Below the pieces are notes generated by a model that saw only the letters and a program-made list of their open reading frames with translations, searched no databases and was not told where the DNA came from. DNA of 64,000 bases from 43-108 sp001915545 (GTDB lineage: Bacteria > Bacteroidota > Bacteroidia > Bacteroidales > Bacteroidaceae), in contig CABUGV010000004.1 of assembly GCA_902491215.1 (NCBI GenBank), positions 56,974 to 120,973 on the forward strand, written 5' to 3'. A program made the position numbers and the translations under genes. How positions within the stretch are numbered: the stretch's first letter is position 1; each line of letters starts with the position of its first letter. Positions 61,838 to 64,000 of the stretch are shown in pieces.

Positions 61838-61913
61838 CAGAAATTTACATTTAACCAACTAAACAAGTAATATTAAGGACAAGAAATTTACCAAAAAGGA
61901 CAAATCGTAACTT

Positions 61914-63593
61914 ATGAAAATTTCAGGATTCAAGCCGGTTCTCTTTCAGGACCTACGCAACTACAACAAGGAAAAATTCACAGCCGACATCATGGCCGGC
62001 ATAATTGTCGGCATCGTGGCCCTGCCTCTTGCCATAGCTTTCGGAATAGCATCAGGAGTAACACCTGAAAAAGGCATTATAACGGCTATTGTCGCCGGTT
62101 TTGCCATATCTCTGTTCGGTGGAAGCAAAGTACAGATAGGAGGTCCTACAGGGGCATTTATCGTGATAATCTACGGCATAATCCAAGAATACGGACTTGA
62201 AGGGCTTGCCGTTGCGACAATCATGGCAGGAGCATTTCTGGTGCTTCTAGGCCTATTCCGCCTGGGAACCATCATACGCTTCATCCCCTATCCTATCGTC
62301 GTCGGATTCACAAGCGGAATTGCGCTGACAATATTCACCACACAGATAAAGGACCTTCTTGGCCTGCAGATGGCCGAAGTGCCGGCAGACTTCATATCCA
62401 AATGGGTCGCATACGTGAAAAATATCGGAACAACAGACCTATGGACTGCAACTGTAGGTATCGTAAGCATCATCATCATTGCTCTCACGCCTAAGGTATC
62501 GAAGAAAGTGCCTGGTTCACTGGTTGCAATCGTTGTGATGACCCTGTTGTGCCTGCTCCTTGAAAGCCAGTTCGGAATCTCGGTAGACACCATCGGCGAC
62601 AGATTCAAGATAAGTTCGGAACTGCCGGCGGCTGAGATGCCTGCAATGAACTGGGAGGCAGTGAAAGGACTTGTACAGCCGGCAATAACCATTGCAGTAC
62701 TAGGTGCGATAGAATCGCTTCTGTCGGCAACTGTGGCTGACGGTGTGACCGGACAGCGCCACAACTCCAATCAGGAACTTATAGGTCAGGGAATTGCCAA
62801 TATCCTTGCTCCTATGTTCGGCGGAATACCTGCAACAGGAGCTATTGCGCGCACTATGACAAACATCAACAACGGCGGAAAGACTCCTATATCGGGAATC
62901 ATACACGCAGCTGTACTGCTTCTCATATTCCTTTTCCTCATGCCGTACGCACAGTACATTCCGATGTCGTGCCTCGCAGGCGTCCTTGTAATCGTTTCAT
63001 ACAACATGAGCGGATGGCGCACGCTGAGAGAGATGGCAAACAATCCTAAGTCGGACGTAGTAGTGCTTTGGCTTACATTCACACTGACGGTGGTGTTCGA
63101 TCTCACAATAGCAATCGAGGTTGGCATCATACTCGCATGCTTCATGTTTATGAAGAGAATGACTGAAACTACACATGTTTCAGTACTAACAGACGAGATA
63201 GAGGCCAACGCGGAGAGCGACTTCGAGGTACACAACGAGGAGAATCTTGTCATTCCCGACGGTGTGGAGGTATACGAGATAGATGGTCCGTTCTTCTTCG
63301 GAATAGCCAACAAGTTCGACGATGTGATGGCTTCAATGTCTGACAAGCCGAAAGTAAGAATCATCAGAATGAGAAGAATCCCGTTCATCGATTCAACAGG
63401 TATACACAATCTCCGGAACCTCATATCCATGAGCCACAAGGAGGACATAAAGATTATTCTTTCTGGAGTAAACGATGATGTAAGGAAGATGCTTGAAAGA
63501 AACGGCTTCAACGAACTCGTTGGAAAAAGATTCATCTGTCCTAACATCAACGTTGCACTTGAAGTTGCATCCGAGGAGGTAAACAAGAAATAA
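61914..63593 (+). CDS. SulP-family inorganic anion transporter with STAS domain
   Basis: The 559-residue protein has 12-14 transmembrane segments, beginning with the SulP signature DIMAGIIVGIVALPLAIAFGIASG, and GGPTGAFIVIIYGII in TM3. The C-terminal STAS domain (about residues 440-550) has VRIIRMRRIPFIDSTGIHNL. Members carry sulfate, bicarbonate or other anions across the inner membrane; the ion here is not determined. It is a single gene with its own promoter. Past its end comes an insertion sequence. Confidence 0.94.
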   Translation: MKISGFKPVLFQDLRNYNKEKFTADIMAGIIVGIVALPLAIAFGIASGVTPEKGIITAIVAGFAISLFGGSKVQIGGPTGAFIVIIYGIIQEYGLEGLAVATIMAGAFLVLLGLFRLGTIIRFIPYPIVVGFTSGIALTIFTTQIKDLLGLQMAEVPADFISKWVAYVKNIGTTDLWTATVGIVSIIIIALTPKVSKKVPGSLVAIVVMTLLCLLLESQFGISVDTIGDRFKISSELPAAEMPAMNWEAVKGLVQPAITIAVLGAIESLLSATVADGVTGQRHNSNQELIGQGIANILAPMFGGIPATGAIARTMTNINNGGKTPISGIIHAAVLLLIFLFLMPYAQYIPMSCLAGVLVIVSYNMSGWRTLREMANNPKSDVVVLWLTFTLTVVFDLTIAIEVGIILACFMFMKRMTETTHVSVLTDEIEANAESDFEVHNEENLVIPDGVEVYEIDGPFFFGIANKFDDVMASMSDKPKVRIIRMRRIPFIDSTGIHNLRNLISMSHKEDIKIILSGVNDDVRKMLERNGFNELVGKRFICPNINVALEVASEEVNKK

Positions 63594-63664
63594 ACAGATT
63601 ACCTCCACGGACACAATCATAAACATTAATAAGGGATATTCAGTAAATGTCCCTAAAAAGTAAT

Positions 63665-63707
63665 ATGGCATATAAAGTCGATAGAGTATAATCACTTTAT
63701 GTGCCAT
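63665..63707 (+). terminator. Hairpin downstream of the SulP gene
   Basis: A 14-bp stem with one G-T pair (63665-63678 with 63694-63707) and a 15-base loop lies in the gap between the SulP gene and the transposase remnant. It may be the SulP terminator or part of the insertion sequence end. The rest of 63594-63811 shows nothing further. Confidence 0.5.
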
Positions 63708-63811
63708 TATTATTGCCCATTTTCCGTGTTTTTTCATATAATCCTATCTGTTGGACATGACGTTTCGGAAGAAGTCTGATGACCTCTTCTGATCCTGTCT
63801 GTAAATTCATG

Positions 63812-64000
63812 TCATGCCGCTTTATCCGATCGGTTTCTGATCTTGTCTATCATCAGTACGGCATTTGCCGTATGTATTCCGAAGAAGATCCAAAGGATTT
63901 CCGTCTTCCTGTTCCTGGCCTTTATCCTTGAGAGCGAGTAATGCTGCTTCTGGGTGCCGAAGCTTCCTTCAAGACGGGTGGCCCTTTCCTTGGAGAGTTC
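63812..64000 (-). CDS. IS1182-family transposase, C-terminal end (5' part outside window)
   Basis: The minus-strand frame is open from base 64000 to a stop at 63812-63814 (62 codons). The peptide has RATRLEGSFGTQKQHYSL and ILWIFFGIHTANAVLM, the conserved C-terminal segment of IS1182-type DDE transposases after the last catalytic Glu. The gene therefore enters from the right edge, pointing toward the SulP gene. It is too short for a start codon or inverted repeats to be seen. Whether the element is intact cannot be judged. Confidence 0.8.
   Translation of the reverse strand, partial: ELSKERATRLEGSFGTQKQHYSLSRIKARNRKTEILWIFFGIHTANAVLMIDKIRNRSDKAA

Noticed and set aside
63393..63737. 114-codon minus-strand frame at the end of the SulP gene
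   Set aside because: Most of it is antisense to the STAS domain, and it has no recognisable motif.

Overview
The window reads as chromosomal DNA of a gut- or oral-type Bacteroidales, most likely Prevotellaceae or a close relative. The signs are about fifteen promoters with the Bacteroidetes -7 box TAnnTTTG, a hybrid two-component system of the glycan-sensing type, GH97/GH95/GH2/PL11 enzymes, a SecD-SecF fusion, a DUF4491 protein, a secreted protein with a type IX-like C-terminal domain, and a tRNA without an encoded CCA. This placement is an inference; no 16S gene is present. Several starts were placed downstream of the longest open frame because a -7 box lies over or after the upstream start codon.

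Layout. 1-6.4 kb: greA (partial), HIT and NUDIX housekeeping genes, a 929-residue TPR protein with an outer-membrane barrel, and a His-rich small protein. 6.5-12.1 kb: a heavy-metal RND tripartite pump (adaptor, pump, TolC). 12.1-14.8 kb: a small membrane protein, an intergenic region with two kinds of repeat, and a GH97 glycosidase. 14.9-20.7 kb: topA, aroK, speA, argB. 20.7-24.2 kb: an ECF sigma factor overlapping a membrane-anchored probable anti-sigma factor, then a secreted DUF6055-type zinc metallopeptidase. 24.3-30.2 kb: tRNA-Arg(CCT), HU, rhomboid protease, EEP-family protein, secDF. 30.4-40.2 kb: a 1303-residue hybrid two-component regulator followed by GH2 and GH95 enzymes, a glycan locus without SusC/SusD. 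40.3-43.2 kb: a LysR regulator divergent from a flavodoxin-like gene and catalase. 43.3-46.8 kb (minus strand): sirtuin, PL11 rhamnogalacturonan lyase and a DUF6250/DUF1961-like protein. 47.0-49.8 kb: three tandem FKBP prolyl isomerases, predicted cytoplasmic, lipoprotein and periplasmic. 50.0-57.3 kb: a second RND pump with a LytS-type kinase and a frameshifted LytTR response regulator. 57.5-63.6 kb: Lrp/AsnC regulator, DUF4491 protein, a C26 amidotransferase-dipeptidase fusion, glutaminyl cyclase-like M28 lipoprotein, SufE and a SulP anion transporter. The far end holds the 3' end of an IS1182-type transposase.

The most unusual signal is non-coding. Three intergenic regions (12558-12631, 34868-34919, 57311-57362) carry arrays of self-complementary GC-rich octamers (consensus GRGSSCYC) spaced exactly 22 bp apart by 14-bp AT-rich spacers. 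In front of GH97 an 82-bp promoter-bearing unit is tandemly duplicated, and only the downstream copy keeps a consensus -33/-7 pair.

Starts, motifs, hairpins and repeats were read by eye. Family names come from recognised motifs and not from database searches.
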